Shown: positions 18,167 to 27,650 of the stretch, in pieces
How positions within the stretch are numbered: position 1 is the stretch's first letter
Layout: each line of letters opens with the position of its first letter
Notes under the pieces: generated by a model
Told to the model about the DNA's origin: nothing
What the model saw: the letters and a program-made list of their open reading frames with translations, nothing else
Database searches by the model: none
Source of the DNA: Microcoleus sp. FACHB-672
GTDB lineage: Bacteria; Cyanobacteriota; Cyanobacteriia; Cyanobacteriales; Oscillatoriaceae
Assembly: GCF_014695725.1 (NCBI RefSeq)
Contig: NZ_JACJOU010000006.1
Location: forward strand, 62,001 to 126,000
DNA length: 64,000 bases
Direction: 5' to 3'
Translations under genes and position numbers: made by a program

Positions 18167-20041
18167 ATGTTTAAAAGTGCACTCTCCCGTCCCCGACATA
18201 TTTTGTCACGTCTAAAGCATCTATCTATTATTTGGAAAACCAAAGGCACACGCCATACTTTATCAAAAGTATTTAAGAAACTTTATCTTAAGCTAGATAC
18301 TACGCCGCCGGCAGTGATTGAAGCAGCGCCGGCAATGGCAACAAATGACGATCCTTACGCGCGTTGGCTTAACAAACATTATCCCAGAAAAGCCGATCTT
18401 CGGAAAATGGCTGAAACCTTGGAAATTTTTCCTTACAAGCCGGTTATCAGTGTTATCATGCCGGTTTTTAACACACCAGAACGTTTCTTAAAAGAAGCAA
18501 TTGAATCAGTTATTCATCAGGTTTATCCCTATTGGGAACTGTGCATTGCAGATGATGCTTCAACAGAATTGTATGTAAAATCGATTTTAAAGGAATATGC
18601 GGAAAAAGATTCCCGCATAAAAGTTCTTTTTAGAAGTAAAAATGGCCACATTGCTCGCGCTTCTAACTCAGCTTTAGAAATTGCCACTGGCGAATTTGTC
18701 GCACTGCTTGATCATGATGATTTATTAACGCCAGATGCCTTGTATGAAGTCGCGTTGCTGCTAAACCGGCATCCCGAAGCCGACATGATCTATTCAGATG
18801 AAGATAAAATTGATGAGGGTAATTGCCTCAAAGATCCCTTCTTCAAACCGGACTGGTGTCCCGACTCCTTCCTATCCCGAATGTATACTTGCCATTTGGG
18901 AATCTACCGGCGCTCAATTTTAAATGAAATTGGCGGATTTCGAGCCGGCTATGAAGGTAGCCAAGATTATGATCTTGTTCTTCGCTTCACAGAAAAAACC
19001 GAAAAAATCTTCCACATTTCTAAGATTCTTTACCACTGGCGAGTTCATCCAGAATCAACCGCAACCGGCACCGCCAGCGTCAAATCTTATGCTTACGAAG
19101 CCGCAGAAAAAGCGATTACAGAAGCCATTCACAGACGCGGCGAAAAAGGAAAAGTCACAGGCGTTACTGAGTATCTTGGACACTATACAGTTCGCTACAA
19201 AATCTCTGATTATAAATTAGTCAGTATCATCATTCCCACCAAGGATTTAGCAGGAATGCTGAATCAATGCCTGGAATCGATCTTTAAAAAGAGCGTTTAC
19301 CCCAACTATGAAGTCATTGTCATAGATAACGGCAGCACAGAAGCCGCAACCGCCAAACTTTTTGCTGATTGGAGTGCAAAAGAACCCAGCCGGTTTAAAT
19401 GTTACCCGCTCGATATTCCCTTTAACTACCCTAAACTTAATAACTATGCCGTAACCCAAGCCAAAGGCGACTATTTGCTCTTTTTAAATAATGACACAGA
19501 AATCGTTACACCCGATTGGATTGACGCAATGGTTGAGCAAGCGCAAAGACCCTCAATTGGAGCCGTCGGGGCACTTTTATTATATGACAATGATACCATC
19601 CAACACGCGGGCGTTGTGATGGGAATTGGGGACGTTGCCGGACATAGTCACCGGCATTTCCCCTCCACTACCCCCGGCTACGTTTGTCAGGTGAAAACTA
19701 TCAGTAATTATTCAGCCGTCACCGGCGCTTGCTTAATGTGCCGACGCGATGTTTTTGACAGCATTGGAGGATTTACTGAAGAATTAGCCGTTGCCTACAA
19801 TGATGTTGATTTGTGCCTAAAAATGGTTGCCAAAGGATATCGAAATATCTATCTTCCCCACGTCGTTCTCTACCACTATGAATCGAAAACCCGGGGTTAC
19901 GAAGATACCCCAGAAAAAGAACTACGACGCCTCCGAGAAGCAGCAATTCTCAAAAGCCGGTGGCAATACATGATCGATCATGATCCTTGTTACAGCCCTC
20001 ATTTAACCAGAGGACGGGAGGACTACAGTATTAATATATGA
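18167..20041 (+). CDS. Tandem GT2 glycosyltransferase
   Basis: A 624-residue protein with two GT-A domains. The first begins at about 93 (VISVIMPVFNTPERF) with metal site LLDHDD; the second at about 350 (VSIIIPTKDLAGM) with LFLNNDTE and the acceptor-side motif AVTGACLMCRRDVF, then NDVDLCLKM. Two domains suggest one protein making two linkages, as in bifunctional rhamnan or galactan synthases. The first 60 residues are basic and may touch the membrane. Its TGA (20039-20041) overlaps the next gene's ATG, so the two are probably translationally coupled. Confidence 0.87.
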   Translation: MFKSALSRPRHILSRLKHLSIIWKTKGTRHTLSKVFKKLYLKLDTTPPAVIEAAPAMATNDDPYARWLNKHYPRKADLRKMAETLEIFPYKPVISVIMPVFNTPERFLKEAIESVIHQVYPYWELCIADDASTELYVKSILKEYAEKDSRIKVLFRSKNGHIARASNSALEIATGEFVALLDHDDLLTPDALYEVALLLNRHPEADMIYSDEDKIDEGNCLKDPFFKPDWCPDSFLSRMYTCHLGIYRRSILNEIGGFRAGYEGSQDYDLVLRFTEKTEKIFHISKILYHWRVHPESTATGTASVKSYAYEAAEKAITEAIHRRGEKGKVTGVTEYLGHYTVRYKISDYKLVSIIIPTKDLAGMLNQCLESIFKKSVYPNYEVIVIDNGSTEAATAKLFADWSAKEPSRFKCYPLDIPFNYPKLNNYAVTQAKGDYLLFLNNDTEIVTPDWIDAMVEQAQRPSIGAVGALLLYDNDTIQHAGVVMGIGDVAGHSHRHFPSTTPGYVCQVKTISNYSAVTGACLMCRRDVFDSIGGFTEELAVAYNDVDLCLKMVAKGYRNIYLPHVVLYHYESKTRGYEDTPEKELRRLREAAILKSRWQYMIDHDPCYSPHLTRGREDYSINI

Positions 20042-20784
20042 TGCCAGACTTTCTAATTATTGGCGGTCAAAAATGTGGCACAACTTCCCTGTACCAGTAT
20101 TTGATTCAGCATCCTCAAATTCTGCCGGCAGCCCAAAAGGAAGTACACTTTTTTGACCTAAATTTTTCTCAAGGAATTGAGTGGTATCAGCAGCAATTTC
20201 CCCTGCCAACTAGCGAACAGCAACTCACCGGAGAATCAAGCCCCTACTATTTCTTTCATCCCTGCGTTCCCCAGCGAGTCTATCAACTCTTTCCCAATAT
20301 TAAATTAATCGTTTTGCTCAGAGAGCCGGTTGCTAGAGCTTGGTCACACTACCATCATGAAGTTAGACTAGGGTTTGAGTCCTTCTCCTTTGACGAAGCC
20401 ATCGCACAGGAAGCGGAAAGACTCAACGGAGAAACCGAGAAGCTTTTAGCAGATGAAACTTACTATAGTTTCAATCACCAGCACTACTCTTACCTGTCAC
20501 GCGGCATCTACATCAAGCAACTCGAAACCTGGATGGATCTGTTCCCCAAAAAACAGTTCTTAGTTATCAAAAGTGAAAACTTTTACACAAATCCTGGGAA
20601 AACTCTTGATCAGGTATTTGAATTTTTAGAGTTGCCGGCTTATCAACTTGACCACTACAGCAAGTACAATGTAGGGGATTACCCCCCACTTACGGAAGCA
20701 ACCCAACGTTACTTAAGCGACTATTTCCAACTCCACAATCGCAAATTACAGGAATATTTAGGCATGACATTCTTTCCCCACTGA
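20038..20784 (+). CDS. Sulfotransferase domain protein
   Basis: A 248-residue protein with the full sulfotransferase layout: PAPS 5' loop near residues 8-16 (GGQKCGTTS), the KEVHFFD strand, and the 3' phosphate-binding region VLLREPVARAWSHYHH, a hallmark of heparan-type sulfotransferases. The start ATG at 20038 overlaps the stop of the glycosyltransferase gene by four bases (ATGA). With the earlier sulfotransferase-like gene, this argues that the glycan made here is sulfated, as several cyanobacterial extracellular polysaccharides are. Confidence 0.88.
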   Translation: MMPDFLIIGGQKCGTTSLYQYLIQHPQILPAAQKEVHFFDLNFSQGIEWYQQQFPLPTSEQQLTGESSPYYFFHPCVPQRVYQLFPNIKLIVLLREPVARAWSHYHHEVRLGFESFSFDEAIAQEAERLNGETEKLLADETYYSFNHQHYSYLSRGIYIKQLETWMDLFPKKQFLVIKSENFYTNPGKTLDQVFEFLELPAYQLDHYSKYNVGDYPPLTEATQRYLSDYFQLHNRKLQEYLGMTFFPH

Positions 20785-20883
20785 ATCTTGCAAAGCCCAG
20801 CTAGCTGCCGGTTCTCCCATCCAGTCGAGTTCGGTAAATTTCCATTAATTGCGTAGTCTTATTCTATATTTTTGGCCAATCCA

Positions 20884-22185
20884 ATGCGAGTTTTATTCCT
20901 TCATCCCAACTTTCCCGCTCAGTACCGCCATATTGTCACCGCCCTCGGCAGCGATCCCAATCATGAAGTAGTTTTTGGGACTAAAAATGAGCGTCCTGAA
21001 TGGAACATACCGGGCGTCAGAAAAGTCGTTTTTACACCCAGTCGAGATCCGCGTCCAGAAACTCACCACTATGTTCGTCCTTTAGAAAGTGCTGTTCTCT
21101 ACGGACAAGCGGTATTTCGCATCGCTGAACAGCTGAAAAAGGAAGAATTTGTACCAGATATTGTTTGCGGTCATTCGGGTTGGGGACCAACACTTTTTGT
21201 AAAAGACGCCTTTCCCAAAAGCCGCCTCCTTTGCTATTTTGAATGGTTTTATCACGCCTACGGTTCAGATGCAAATTTTGACCCAGCAGACCCTCTAAGC
21301 CTTGATGATTTTCCCCGCATTCGTGTTAAAAATTCCCCCATTCTTATTGATTTATATTCCTGCGATTGGGGCGTCTCTCCCACAAATTGGCAGCGATCGC
21401 AATTTCCTAAAGAATTCCACAGCAAAATTAGTGTGCTGCACGATGGCGTTGATACCGATTACTTTAAGCCAAACCCAGGCGCAAAATTGATTTTACCGAA
21501 CCTGGATTTGTCCGGTGTTGATGAAATTGTTACCTATGTCGCACGGGGCATGGAACCTTATCGCGGTTTTCCAGAATTTATTGAATCGATTGCTTATATT
21601 CAAGAGCGCCGGCCAAACTGTCATGTTGTCGTTGTCGGCTCAGATAGAGTTTGTTACGGGAAATCTTTGCCGAACAACGAAACTTATAAAGAGCATATGC
21701 TCAAAAAGGTGCCACTCGATTTATCACGCGTTCATTTTGTCGGTTCTCTCCCCTATGGTTTGTACCTGAAAGTGATTCAGGCATCCTCCGCGCACATCTA
21801 TTTAACCCGGCCATTTGTGTTGTCTTGGTCGATGATTGAATCCATGTCAACCGGCTGCTTAGTTATTGGTTCTGACACTGCGCCGGTGAAAGAAGTCATC
21901 CGTGATGGAGAAAATGGTTTGCTGGTGGATTTCTTCTCACCCAAGCAAATTGCAGATAGAGTTGATGAAGTCATGGATCACCCCACGCGCATGGCTGAGC
22001 TTCGCGTGAAAGCTCGCCAAACTGCTTTGGAGCGATATGCTTTGAAAGATATGCTAAGCCGTCAACTTCAACTGATTAAAGACGTTGCCAGCGGTTCTAT
22101 GACCCCACAAAGCAATGAAAAGCCTCGGAAACAGAAAACGAGTAAAGGCTTTGAAGTTGCCAAACGTGGCTCTAATAGAGGTTAA
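20884..22185 (+). CDS. GT4 glycosyltransferase
   Basis: A 433-residue GT-B enzyme, start at the ATG at 20884 giving MRVLFLHPNFPAQYRHI; the TTG at 20872 is a weaker choice. The C-terminal Rossmann domain holds VVVVGSD and the donor-binding motif region TRPFVLSWSMIESMSTGCLVIGSD (read as separate parts), with the E-x7-E pattern around residues 320-330. The tail is basic. Likely adds an internal sugar of the glycan. Confidence 0.85.
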   Translation: MRVLFLHPNFPAQYRHIVTALGSDPNHEVVFGTKNERPEWNIPGVRKVVFTPSRDPRPETHHYVRPLESAVLYGQAVFRIAEQLKKEEFVPDIVCGHSGWGPTLFVKDAFPKSRLLCYFEWFYHAYGSDANFDPADPLSLDDFPRIRVKNSPILIDLYSCDWGVSPTNWQRSQFPKEFHSKISVLHDGVDTDYFKPNPGAKLILPNLDLSGVDEIVTYVARGMEPYRGFPEFIESIAYIQERRPNCHVVVVGSDRVCYGKSLPNNETYKEHMLKKVPLDLSRVHFVGSLPYGLYLKVIQASSAHIYLTRPFVLSWSMIESMSTGCLVIGSDTAPVKEVIRDGENGLLVDFFSPKQIADRVDEVMDHPTRMAELRVKARQTALERYALKDMLSRQLQLIKDVASGSMTPQSNEKPRKQKTSKGFEVAKRGSNRG

Positions 22186-22299
22186 TTGATTTAGCGTGAA
22201 CAAGCTAATAGTTTACTCAGTAGCACTCGAGTAATTTGACAATTTTAGGCCGGCTTCTGTTTAATCAACTCAACAAGCGAGATTCAAAAAGAGTGATTT

Positions 22300-23952
22300 A
22301 TGCCCCAAGTTCTTTTTTCAATTATCATCCCAACTCGTCAGAGACACGACACCCTTAAATATTCCATTCAGAGCGTCATCAATCAAACTTATAAAGAGTT
22401 TGAACTAATCGTTATGGATAACTTTAGCACTCCAGAAACCGCTGAAGTTGTCGATTCATTTAACGATCCAAGAATTAAATATTATCGTGCAACTGAAAGG
22501 CTCTCAATGTCGGACAATTGGGAACTAGGTTTATCTTACGCAACGGGAGAATATATCTTTGTTTTAGGAGATGATGATGCTTTAATGCCCGACGGTTTAG
22601 AAATTGCGTTCAATTTGATCAATGATTCCAACCTTTCAATTATTTCTTGGAACCGCTTTTTCTATTGGTGGCCTAGCGCTATTGTTCCTTGGCGGCGCAA
22701 CAGGCTAAGAATGGGCTTTTCCCAGGAAGCTGGAATTGTTAATTCTCATCAAAAATTGCTTCAATATTGTAATTATCATCTAACTTATGAATATTTGCCG
22801 ATGGTTTATAACTCTTTTATTCATCAAGATTTGATTAAAAAAATCAAATCTATCCATGGTAAATATTTTATGTCCTACTGTCCGGATGTCGCCTCTGGCA
22901 TCCTTAATGCCTATTTTTCCGAAAAATACTTGTATTCTTTTCGTCCCCTTTCAGTTATTGGAGTTTCAGGACATAGTACAGGAACCTCTGCCAACTACCA
23001 AAGCTTAAACGCGCAGCCTTTCAAAGATTATATAGAAGAAGAAAAAAAAGATATTTCTGCTGAATTGCACCCACGCTTGATTCCTTCAAAAGATCAATAT
23101 ATACTACTTGCTGATGTTATCCTTAAAACCAAAGAGCTATATTTCCCAGAGAACCAAGAGTTCGATGTTAATATAGAAGAATTATTAAAACGGATGTCTT
23201 TACGCATTAATGTAGATCCGGGAAGTTATGAAAACACTCTAAACGACATTAAATTATTAGCTCAAAAGTATGAAATTCCTCTTTCAAGGTTAAATATTCC
23301 TCCGAAAAAGATGGGCGAACGCGAACCCCCTCAAGGCCCTTTTGCCGAACCAAATGGTGTCATAACAACATTAATTATTAACTGTGAGCAAGCGGGGATA
23401 TCTGATGTTGCTCAAGCCGCCATGCTAGCTGAAGGAATTTTGCCACCAAAAGAGGCTTTTATTCTGAAGATAAAGAACGCTTATCCAGTTATTTTCCAGG
23501 GAAGAAAGACAAAAGAAACTTTCTCTATTCAAGAAACTGTTTGTTCTCCCCGATTTTTAAACGAGCTAATTGGATGTGTAAATCTTTATCAAATTGATCC
23601 ATCCGACTTATTAGTGCTAGCAGATTTACAAAAGCTTCGCAAACAACTGGCTGATTTTTGGCTGAGTGTGCCAACAGAGGCGTTAGAAACTTTCTACGCA
23701 TCTGATGTTGGTAAAGCATATCGCGCACTTTTAAGCAGTGAAATGAAAGATCAGCCTCTGACTCCAAATGAACAAGCTTTTGTGAGCGACTTAACAGCCA
23801 ATATGGATAAAGAAGTTAATCAACCAAAAGCTATTCATTACCTGCTAGCAGCCTCGCTTTACTACAGTGCCGACCGGCTGCCGGTGTCGGCTGATTTTTC
23901 TCACCTTCCCAAGTGGTTCCTCAGCGACTACCAAACATTGGCTAAAGTTTAA
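22300..23952 (+). CDS. GT2 glycosyltransferase with unrecognised C-terminal domain
   Basis: A 550-residue protein. Residues 1-240 are GT2: FSIIIPTRQRHDTL, LIVMDNFST, and metal site FVLGDDDAL near 88. From about 340 to 550 is a separate helical region I cannot name, ending PVSADFSHLPKWFLSDY; endings of this kind (LP-W-L-DY) recur, to my recollection, in cyanobacterial glycosyltransferases and TPR glycosylation proteins. A linker with KKMGEREPPQGPF separates the parts. Last gene of the glycan operon; the IS element begins 66 bases downstream. Confidence 0.8.
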   Translation: MPQVLFSIIIPTRQRHDTLKYSIQSVINQTYKEFELIVMDNFSTPETAEVVDSFNDPRIKYYRATERLSMSDNWELGLSYATGEYIFVLGDDDALMPDGLEIAFNLINDSNLSIISWNRFFYWWPSAIVPWRRNRLRMGFSQEAGIVNSHQKLLQYCNYHLTYEYLPMVYNSFIHQDLIKKIKSIHGKYFMSYCPDVASGILNAYFSEKYLYSFRPLSVIGVSGHSTGTSANYQSLNAQPFKDYIEEEKKDISAELHPRLIPSKDQYILLADVILKTKELYFPENQEFDVNIEELLKRMSLRINVDPGSYENTLNDIKLLAQKYEIPLSRLNIPPKKMGEREPPQGPFAEPNGVITTLIINCEQAGISDVAQAAMLAEGILPPKEAFILKIKNAYPVIFQGRKTKETFSIQETVCSPRFLNELIGCVNLYQIDPSDLLVLADLQKLRKQLADFWLSVPTEALETFYASDVGKAYRALLSSEMKDQPLTPNEQAFVSDLTANMDKEVNQPKAIHYLLAASLYYSADRLPVSADFSHLPKWFLSDYQTLAKV

Positions 23953-24009
23953 TGTTTCACCCCTTGCTGCAACGATTAAATCAGCAACGGTGAGTTTTTT
24001 TAGGTTTTT

Positions 24010-24018
24010 CTTTCAACC
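24010..24018. repeat. Target-site duplication, left copy
   Basis: CTTTCAACC directly before the left inverted repeat of the IS4 element; the same nine bases follow the right end at 25291-25299. Confidence 0.8.
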
Positions 24019-25290
24019 CTGAAGGGGTAACAAGAGAGCTAAGAAATAGAGCGGATAATGGTTTGTGCCCTTAGACCTCGCTGATAAAAGTGGCGTTTAT
24101 GAGAAGATTTACTGGTTAATTCTGCGGCCCATGGGTGATATTGTTCCAAGTTTTTTACCCATTGTTCTGCATCTAACCCAATCCCCAAGGTGCTGCGTCT
24201 TCGATAGATTCTTCCCGATTCTTTGGAACGACAGACATATTTTTTTCCCTGATGTCTGTTGATTTCATCCCCTTGCAGAGTAGACTGTAAATAAGCCAGA
24301 GACATCACCAAAATCATTGCGTTCAATCGCTCTCCTCTTAATCCAGTGCGTTCTAGGTTATAGCCCCCTCTTTTACAGTCTCGGAACATTTGTTCAATGC
24401 CCATTCTTCTTTTATACGCGGCAATTGCCACCGTTAAACTTCCCAGATTCGTCAAGATAAACCAAGCTTCTTTTGCGGTTTGACCCCGGTAGTTTCTTTT
24501 CCATTTCGCTGCCACAGAGAATCCGGCAACTGGCCGGGTTTTCCTGATTCTTCTGCCTTGATAATAGCAGGAGATTCCCGGCTTAATTGGTAACTCATCC
24601 AATCGCTGCCAAATTTGATTTTCGACTTCCAGACAAGTGGCTTTTTTCAACCTTAAACAAACTCCGACATGACTTGCCACAAGCCATGAAGCTAAATCTA
24701 GGGAACAAAACTCTCGGTTTCCTAACACCACTATTTGATAATCTTTGAATCTGGCTAAAACTGGGGAGGGTACGCTTTCTTGTTCCTCAAAGTTACTATT
24801 GCCTAAGTGCGGCAATAATCTCCAGGCTAAGGGAATAGCTCTTCTTTGCCAAATCACGCTCACCATCAGTAAGTTGATATTTTTCCACTGGCTGCGGTCA
24901 ATCGCTAAGTATAACTTCTGATTCGGCTTTTTTGGCATCGAGTTCAAGAGCCAATAACTGATAATGGGCCATAATATGCGACTGACTGTTAAGCTGGGTA
25001 AATCCAAGAATCTTTGTATCTTTCTGCGTCTTCCTTCAAAAGTTATCCACAGCGGAAACACTCTCGCTATGGTTTCTAGTCTGACTTCTTTCTGGGATTG
25101 AATAATGTTGATTAGAATCAGCAACATCAAGAACTGGGCGCGGCCCAGTTGCTTCTCTAGATGCTCGTGATAGAATTGCTGTTTTTTGATTTTTGGGTTT
25201 GCTTGTCACTATAGCCGACCCATCTTTTTTTTCACCAAGCTCTCATCCTTTCTCTGTCACGGTTTCAGCTTTCTTGTTACCCCCCCCCAG
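24019..25290 (-). mobile_element. IS4-family insertion sequence, 1272 bp
   Basis: The ends are inverted repeats. Left: CTGAAGGGGTAACAAGAGAG from 24019. Right, read inward on the minus strand: CT, nine G, then TAACAAGAAAGCT (25290 down to 25267). They differ by two bases in the G run and two substitutions. Both sides carry the 9-bp direct repeat CTTTCAACC, a length normal for this family. One minus-strand transposase fills the element. The insertion lies between the glycan operon and the OGT-like gene and breaks no recognisable gene. Confidence 0.85.
24039..25209 (-). pseudogene. IS4-family transposase, probably frameshifted near its start
   Basis: The readable frame from TTG at 25130 gives 363 residues with the IS4 signature Y-x2-R-x3-E-x6-K (YKRRMGIEQMFRDCK) and the first catalytic aspartate in AIDRSQW. 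But plausible family sequence extends upstream (QQFYHEHLEKQLGRAQFL) with no ATG, GTG or TTG before a TGA at 25208-25206. A GTG at 25209-25207 opens another frame that would join this one if the A6 run (25187-25182 on the minus strand) were one base shorter, giving MTSKPKNQK then QQFYHEHLE. So there is either a one-base insertion that disabled the gene, slippage on the A run, or a non-canonical start. Confidence 0.7.
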
Positions 25291-25299
25291 CTTTCAACC
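25291..25299. repeat. Target-site duplication, right copy
   Basis: CTTTCAACC directly after the right inverted repeat, identical to 24010-24018. Confidence 0.8.
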
Positions 25300-25340
25300 T
25301 TTTTTACAGACAAACAAATACTGAAAACTCTCTGACTATA

Positions 25341-27650
25341 CTAACCGCTTTGTTTAGCGAGAAGTTCTTCAAAAACTGAATACATATCTTCCGCAAACTT
25401 CTTAGGAGTCCACACAGGTGCTAAACCTTCTGGTTGTTTAGATCGCTCCAAACGCTCCCGAATTTCATGCCTTAAATCAGCACCAAGACCCAATCGAATT
25501 CCCCATTCTATATACTCTTCCCAAGATTGGCTAACACCTGCCTCAATGTCTAAGCTTTTTAAAAATGAGTAACCCTTTCTAGCAACACCTTGCTTACCTG
25601 TCCTCGTCACCATCGGCACATTAAACCACAATGCCTCTAGCGTTTGAATTCCACCATTATAAGGATAGGAATCTAGCAGCACATCAGCACTTTTACAAAT
25701 AGACCTGTGTTCTTTCTCGGTTTGTGTTTGGGGTAAAAATTTAACTCGGTGAGAACCAACTCCCTGAGCTTCACAGGCTTGCTGATAAGCGGGTACAGTT
25801 ACCTGTTCGTCTGCTAAACCTTTATAGAGTAGCACTCCATCAGGCACCTGCTTGAGAATTTTAATCTGCGCCTCTATCATTTCATCACTCAACTTGGAAG
25901 CCGGAGATACGCATAGGTAAACAACCTGATCCAAGCCAATCCTTAAGGATTTACGACCAGCATTGCGATCCATTGGGGTACTGTCAAAACCAGAAACCGC
26001 CATAAAGGAATTAGGCATCCTGATTAACTGTTCGGTGTAATGCTGCTCAGTGCCGGCTGGGTGCGTGTGCCAATCGCAAAGAAAGTAATTTTTATCAGAG
26101 ATAAACGGTGCTTCACATCCTAAGCCAGAGATACAAACACGAGCCGGTTGGCAATCGAGGATCTCTGCATGACCAGAACTCGTTATAGAGTCCAAATTCA
26201 CCAAGATATCTAGGTCATCTTCTAATATTTGTTTAACAATTTCCTGATCATAAAGCGAAAACTCTTCAGAAGGCTTTTTAAACTGATAAAATTTGGCCGC
26301 TACTTTCTCAAATTTCCGGCTTGTCTCATCAGATTTTATCCAATCTGTCGCATATAAATGAATGTGGGGGCTTAGCTGGGCTAGCTCCCCAATCACATCG
26401 AAACTGCTTCCTGCCGATGCCTGTTTTGTAAAATCTTTTGAAAGTAACCCAATTTTTAACTTTCCCTCCCGCGTCTTAAACGGTAAAGCTTCATTGATGT
26501 TTCCGAGCTGGTAAGGATTTACCCTCAAATTATTGGATTTGCGGTACTGTTGTCCAACTAATTTAAAAAGATTAGTATTTGCCTCTAGATCGTCTCGTAA
26601 GTGAGGGGCAGCCAGCAGCATACCACTGTATAAAATCGCTCTATTATCTTGATTTAAAGTCCCGGAACTCTGAATTATTTGCGTTTCTACCTCTTTAAAC
26701 TTCTCTTCAGCTAATTGATGCAACCCTGATTTAAAATAGGTCACAGCAAAAGCCATCTTCGCTATAATTTTTCCCTTTTCCCCAGAGATTTCAAGATACT
26801 TATCAGCCGCTTGTCTTAAATAACTCAATTCATTCGGACCTGTCCGTGATGCGATGAGAGCGTTACCCAAACCTTGTTGCGCTGCCATGAAATCCGGTTT
26901 AGTGACAATCGCTCTCAAAAGACAGCGAACGGCCTCGGAGAAATTCTGTAAGTTGAACTGATCCTGCCGCTCATTCAATCGCCAAAGTGCCAACCCTAGC
27001 TGGCAATGAGCTTCGGCCCAATCGGGTTTGAGCCTCAGTGCGCTTTGATATCGACCAATTGCTTCTTGCCACTTGTCCTGCTTGAGCAAAGCATTTCCCA
27101 GATTAACTAGGAACTCGGCCCCACCCAATTCTGGCTTAAGTTCTAAAGCCCTTTGCAAACAAGCATTCCCCTCATTAAGCCGGCCCAGTTGCTTTAATAA
27201 ATTCCCTAAATTCCAGTAGACCCCAGCTAGATCGGGGTTGAAGGTAACCGCTTTTTGATAGTAAGGCAGCGCCTCGTCAAGTCGGCCTTGCTTGTAAAAC
27301 ATACTGCCCAAGTTAGCCAAAGCTTCCGCAAAGTCTGGCTTGATATCGATGGCCTTTGAATAAGCTCGCATTGCCGGCTCTAGCTTACCTTGAGCTTGTA
27401 ACACGTTCCCCAACGTCTTATACGCTTCAGCAAAATTCGGTTTGAGCTTCAGCGCTTTTTGGCAAGCTACAATTGCCTCTGTTAAACGGTTCTGGGCATA
27501 GTAGACCTCAGCCAACTGGTTTAGTACCTCAACCTGATCGGGTTCGAGCTCCAAAGCTATTTGGTAGTGGCCAATGGCCTCATCAAACTTGCCGGACTCT
27601 TTGAGCTGCTTGCCTGTGTTGAAATGAAGTTGAGCTGACTTGAAATTCAC
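25341..27650 (-). CDS. TPR protein with O-GlcNAc transferase-like (GT41/SPINDLY) domain
   Basis: A 769-residue protein from GTG at 27650, favoured over a TTG at 27689 because GAGGG precedes it by seven bases. About seven TPR units fill residues 1-260 (pattern YQIALELEPD, CQKALKLKPN, YSKAIDIKPD, YQKAVTFNPD and so on). A helical middle region follows. The last 370 residues match the GT41 catalytic region: LVNLDSITSSGHAEILDCQP, DWHTHPAG, MPNSFMA, and DVLLDSYPYNGGIQTLEALW near the end, the nucleotide-sugar site. The family transfers GlcNAc or fucose to proteins. Bacterial members may glycosylate surface proteins; the target here is unknown. Confidence 0.85.
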   Translation of the reverse strand: MNFKSAQLHFNTGKQLKESGKFDEAIGHYQIALELEPDQVEVLNQLAEVYYAQNRLTEAIVACQKALKLKPNFAEAYKTLGNVLQAQGKLEPAMRAYSKAIDIKPDFAEALANLGSMFYKQGRLDEALPYYQKAVTFNPDLAGVYWNLGNLLKQLGRLNEGNACLQRALELKPELGGAEFLVNLGNALLKQDKWQEAIGRYQSALRLKPDWAEAHCQLGLALWRLNERQDQFNLQNFSEAVRCLLRAIVTKPDFMAAQQGLGNALIASRTGPNELSYLRQAADKYLEISGEKGKIIAKMAFAVTYFKSGLHQLAEEKFKEVETQIIQSSGTLNQDNRAILYSGMLLAAPHLRDDLEANTNLFKLVGQQYRKSNNLRVNPYQLGNINEALPFKTREGKLKIGLLSKDFTKQASAGSSFDVIGELAQLSPHIHLYATDWIKSDETSRKFEKVAAKFYQFKKPSEEFSLYDQEIVKQILEDDLDILVNLDSITSSGHAEILDCQPARVCISGLGCEAPFISDKNYFLCDWHTHPAGTEQHYTEQLIRMPNSFMAVSGFDSTPMDRNAGRKSLRIGLDQVVYLCVSPASKLSDEMIEAQIKILKQVPDGVLLYKGLADEQVTVPAYQQACEAQGVGSHRVKFLPQTQTEKEHRSICKSADVLLDSYPYNGGIQTLEALWFNVPMVTRTGKQGVARKGYSFLKSLDIEAGVSQSWEEYIEWGIRLGLGADLRHEIRERLERSKQPEGLAPVWTPKKFAEDMYSVFEELLAKQSG

